From assembly GCA_963844865.1 (NCBI GenBank), contig CAWJPY010000011.1, positions 62,001 to 126,000 of the forward strand: a stretch of DNA of 64,000 nt, read 5' to 3'. Source of the DNA: CAWJPY01 sp963844865. Lineage in GTDB: Bacteria; Acidobacteriota; Thermoanaerobaculia; Thermoanaerobaculales; Sulfomarinibacteraceae. The number at the start of each line of letters is the position of its first letter. Position 1 is the first letter of the stretch. Below are positions 61,300 to 64,000 of the stretch, piece after piece. The position numbers were made by a program, and so were the translations under genes. The notes under the pieces are model-generated. The model made no database searches. It saw only the letters and a list, made by a program, of their open reading frames with translations, and was not told where the DNA came from.

Positions 61300-63888
61300 A
61301 TGAGAATCTTGCTCCGGCCGCTGAGGGGGTGCGTGACAGCAGCGCTCCTCGCCGCCGGTGTGCTCCTGCTGGCTGCGACGCCCGCCGCCGCCGGCGACAA
61401 GGGCGCGCAGCCCTCGGCGGCGGACCTCCCCGAGAACTGGCGGCTGTGGCTCGAGGAGGAGATCTACCCCCTCATCACCAAGGAGCAGAGGCAGGCCTTC
61501 CTGGCGCTGGAGACCGACGCCCAACGCCGGGCGTTCGCCGAACGCCTGTGGATCCTGTGGGGCCGGCAGACCGGCTACGGCTCCTCGTTCCAGGGGATGT
61601 ACCGGGACCGGCTCCAGTTCTGCCGCCTGGAGTTCGGCAACACCAAGGAGGACCGGGCGCGGGCGTTGCTCATCCACGGTCCGCCGGCCGTGCGCTTCAA
61701 GAGCCGCTGCAGCGAGTTCTTCGTGCCCCTGGAGATCTGGGTGTGGCCCTACCTGGAGGGCCTGGGCGAGGACGTGACCGTCCTCTTCTACCAGAACTGG
61801 GGCTCCGGGCCGTGGCGGATGTGGTACGCCATGCAGGGGCGGCGGCAGCTCACCAACCTCATGCCCGGCGCCGAGAGCCGCGGTCTCGCCGGGCAGAGCG
61901 GATCGCGCCTGGACAGCCCCCGCTACCGCTGCCCCGACGGGGACACCCTCATGAACCTCATGGCCGCCGCCGAGTACTGGAGCCGGGACCCGGCGGTGCT
62001 GCGCGCCATGACCCGGTTCGGCAACGCCGAGGAAGGCGGCCCGGAGTCGGCCACGAGCCGCTTCATGGAGTTCTCCGCGCTCCTCGACAAGAAGGCCGAG
62101 CCCCTCGAGGTCTCGGTGGGGGCGGAGTCGTGGGGGACCCGCGGCGGCTTGGTCCACGTGGGCTTCGCCATCGACGTTCCCGCCCAGGAGCTGGGCAGCA
62201 CCACGGTGGGGGACGTCGACGTGGTGCAGCTCGACGTGATCGGTGAGATCTCCCACGCCGACCAGATGGTGGACAGGTTCCGCTACATCTTCTCGGTTCC
62301 CTCCTCGGATGAGGACATGTCGTTGCTGGTGGAACGCTTCGTCCGCCCGGGTGACTACGAGCTCCGCCTCAAGGTGGAGGACGTCCACTCCGATCACGCC
62401 GGTGTGGTGGAGAGCCCCTTCGAGGCCAGCATCGTGCCCACCGGGCATCCACCGGTGCCGGTCGCCGAGGCGGCGCCCGAAGCTGGAGCGGATGTCCCGA
62501 CCGAGGTGGCGACCACCGCCGCCGGGACGGCTGAGGGCGAGGCGCCGCCCCTGCGTCTGCTGGGTCCGGAGGGCGAGGCGATCAGCGGCGTCCAGCGTTT
62601 CGAGGCGGTGACCACGGACGTCGTCGCGCGGGTCAGCTTCGTGCTCGACAACCAGGAGGTGCTGACCAAGAACCGACCGCCCTTCGACGTGGACCTGGAC
62701 CTGGGGCCCCTGCCGCGCCTCACCACCATCACCGCGGTGGGCTACGACGCGCGGGGCGACGAGGTGGCGCGCCGGAGCATGTCCCTGAACGTCGGGAGGG
62801 AGCGCTTCTACGTGAAGCTGGCGCCGCTGTCGTCTGCGGACACCGGTGCCGACGGCCGCACCCGCGTCGCCGTCAACGTCAACATCCCGACCGAGAGCGC
62901 CCTCCGTACCCTGGATCTGTACTTCAACGAGCAGCTCCTGGCCTCGCTCCGGCAACCGCCCTTCGAGACACGGGTCAAGGTCGAGGGGGGTGGGCAGGTG
63001 GGGTACCTGCGGGCGGTGGCGACGCTGGAGGACGGCAGCGTGGCGGAGGACATCCAGTACGTGAACGCTCCCCAGTTCGGCAGCGTGGTCGACGTGACCA
63101 CGATCGAGCTGCCGGTGACGGTGCTGGATCACGCCGGCCACGCCGTGGAGGACCTGGCCGAGGCGGATTTCGAAGTCCTCGAGGACGGGGTCGAGCAGAC
63201 GATCACGCACTTCGCCCTCCATCGCGATGTCGCGATTCACCTCGGCATCGTGGTCGACACGTCCGGCTCCATGGAGGAGACCCTGCCCGCGGTGCAGGGG
63301 GTGGTGATGGGGTTCCTGCGCGACCTGCTGCGTCCCCGGGACCGTGCCTTTATCGAGACCTTCTCCGACCGGCCGGACGTGCTCGCGACCTTCACGGCCG
63401 ATTTCAAGACCCTGGAGAACGCCCTGCTGTCGTTGTTCGCGGACCGCTCCACGGCGTTGCACGACGCCGTCATCATGGGGCTGTTCCAGTTCTCGGGGGT
63501 GCGTGGCCGCAAGGCGATGGTGGTGCTCACCGACGGCGAGGACAATGCCTCCAGCCACGACTACGACGAGGTCCTCGCGTATGCCCAGCGCGCCGGCGTC
63601 ACCATCTACACCATCGGGATCGACCTGCCCCTCACCAAGATCTCCTCCCGCTGGCAGCTCTCCAGGGTCGCCGATCACACCGGCGGGAAGGCCTTCTTCG
63701 TGGGTCGCGACGCGTCGTTGGACCGCATCTATGACGAGATCGATCGCGAGCTGCGCACCCAGTACCTGCTCGCCTACACCTCCACCTCGGACAAACCTCC
63801 GAGCGAGCTGCGCAAAGTGGAGGTGCGCGTCGACCGGCCCAAGGTCAAGATCCGCACCCTGTCGGGTTACTATCCCGGTGGAGTGTGA
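61300..63888 (+). CDS. Secreted GWxTD plus von Willebrand A domain protein (Acidobacterial type)
   Basis: An 862-residue exported protein with a signal peptide (AALLAAGVLLLAATPAAAG). The N-terminal region has the GWxTD-domain pattern (WLEEEIYPLITKEQRQAFLA, then a QRRAFAERLWILWGRQ helix). Beta-rich linkers and an Ala/Pro/Glu-rich hinge (about residues 380-425) follow. A C-terminal VWA domain has MIDAS residues DTSGS (about 652-656) and TDGEDN. This matches VWFA-related proteins common in Acidobacteriota. The function is unknown, presumably envelope protein interactions. The ATG at 61300 is preferred; a GTG at 61291 is possible. Another exported protein begins 37 bases downstream. Confidence 0.88.
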   Translation: MRILLRPLRGCVTAALLAAGVLLLAATPAAAGDKGAQPSAADLPENWRLWLEEEIYPLITKEQRQAFLALETDAQRRAFAERLWILWGRQTGYGSSFQGMYRDRLQFCRLEFGNTKEDRARALLIHGPPAVRFKSRCSEFFVPLEIWVWPYLEGLGEDVTVLFYQNWGSGPWRMWYAMQGRRQLTNLMPGAESRGLAGQSGSRLDSPRYRCPDGDTLMNLMAAAEYWSRDPAVLRAMTRFGNAEEGGPESATSRFMEFSALLDKKAEPLEVSVGAESWGTRGGLVHVGFAIDVPAQELGSTTVGDVDVVQLDVIGEISHADQMVDRFRYIFSVPSSDEDMSLLVERFVRPGDYELRLKVEDVHSDHAGVVESPFEASIVPTGHPPVPVAEAAPEAGADVPTEVATTAAGTAEGEAPPLRLLGPEGEAISGVQRFEAVTTDVVARVSFVLDNQEVLTKNRPPFDVDLDLGPLPRLTTITAVGYDARGDEVARRSMSLNVGRERFYVKLAPLSSADTGADGRTRVAVNVNIPTESALRTLDLYFNEQLLASLRQPPFETRVKVEGGGQVGYLRAVATLEDGSVAEDIQYVNAPQFGSVVDVTTIELPVTVLDHAGHAVEDLAEADFEVLEDGVEQTITHFALHRDVAIHLGIVVDTSGSMEETLPAVQGVVMGFLRDLLRPRDRAFIETFSDRPDVLATFTADFKTLENALLSLFADRSTALHDAVIMGLFQFSGVRGRKAMVVLTDGEDNASSHDYDEVLAYAQRAGVTIYTIGIDLPLTKISSRWQLSRVADHTGGKAFFVGRDASLDRIYDEIDRELRTQYLLAYTSTSDKPPSELRKVEVRVDRPKVKIRTLSGYYPGGV

Positions 63889-63925
63889 TGACCTTCAATC
63901 TGGGACGACCTCCGGGAGGAAGCTG

Positions 63926-64000
63926 GTGCACGCCATCCCTCGAGCTGTGACCGCCGGCGCCGTGCTGCTGCTGTGCGTCCTATCCGGGTCGGTGGCGGGG
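63926..64000 (+). CDS. N-terminus of an exported protein (partial)
   Basis: The final 25 codons of the window read as a signal peptide (AIPRAVTAGAVLLLCVLSGSVAG) from a GTG at 63926 preceded by GGGAGGAAGCT. It directly follows the GWxTD-VWA gene and is probably in its operon. Nothing more can be said. Confidence 0.5.
   Translation, partial: MHAIPRAVTAGAVLLLCVLSGSVAG

Overview
The window looks like a chromosomal segment of a high-GC, Gram-negative bacterium, most probably an Acidobacteriota member. Evidence: a von Willebrand A protein with an N-terminal GWxTD region (61300-63888), typical of that phylum; a complete Kdo/LPS gene set (kdsB, kdsA, kdsD, msbA, O-antigen-ligase-like); and outer-membrane and periplasmic proteins. 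The phylum call is an inference from families, not from a marker tree. There is no phage, transposase, CRISPR array or rRNA. Two tRNA genes (Cys-GCA, Gly-GCC) are present.

Layout. 1-6.1 kb: partial flavoprotein, membrane spermidine-synthase-like protein, DUF4097 repeat protein, repeat-rich spacer, pepD. 6.2-12.5 kb: leftward block of a degenerate aspartate-semialdehyde-dehydrogenase homologue, pssA, a DUF465 protein, complex I genes nuoB-nuoCD-nuoI, and an outer-membrane barrel. 12.7-16.0 kb: an HMG-CoA reductase gene broken by apparent single-base insertions, then an ABC1/UbiB kinase. 16-23 kb: M29-like peptidase, orphan ParA, sugar epimerase, methyladenine glycosylase, saccharopine-dehydrogenase-like protein, TetR regulator. 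23.4-28.7 kb: kdsB-pyrG-kdsA-kdsD, with pyrG also broken by insertions, then a half-size asparaginase. 28.9-36 kb: K+ channel, queF, an EamA transporter, pyrR-pyrB-pyrC' with an attenuator-like leader, rpsA. 36.3-42.5 kb: two tRNAs, a CPA2 antiporter, POT and OPT peptide transporters. 42.6-50.6 kb: UDP-glucose pyrophosphorylase, lytic transglycosylase, PilZ protein, LPS glycosyltransferase, msbA, O-antigen-ligase-like protein, diiron protein. 50.8-56.2 kb: VOC protein plus radical SAM/SPASM protein, then a leftward fatty-acyl-AMP ligase / acyl carrier protein / LpxL-like acyltransferase cassette, thioredoxin. 56.3-64 kb: UvrD-type helicase, tandem GNAT, acyl-CoA carboxylase beta subunit, GWxTD-VWA protein, and a partial secreted protein.

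Most unusual content. (1) Two conserved genes, HMG-CoA reductase (12763-14312) and CTP synthase (24177-25926), carry 14 and about 11 extra single bases, nearly all +1 events. The protein between the shifts, including catalytic residues, is intact, while the other roughly 50 genes read through cleanly. This is either a localised sequence artefact or an unusual expression mechanism. (2) The spacers hold several dispersed structured repeat families, often stacked as modules, including a compound hairpin whose inner arms differ in sequence but still pair. (3) Many genes have an extended -10 (TGn-TAnnnT) only a few bases to a few tens of bases before the start codon, suggesting short or absent leaders. 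(4) The pyr-operon dihydroorotase has lost its metal-binding HxH and catalytic Asp.
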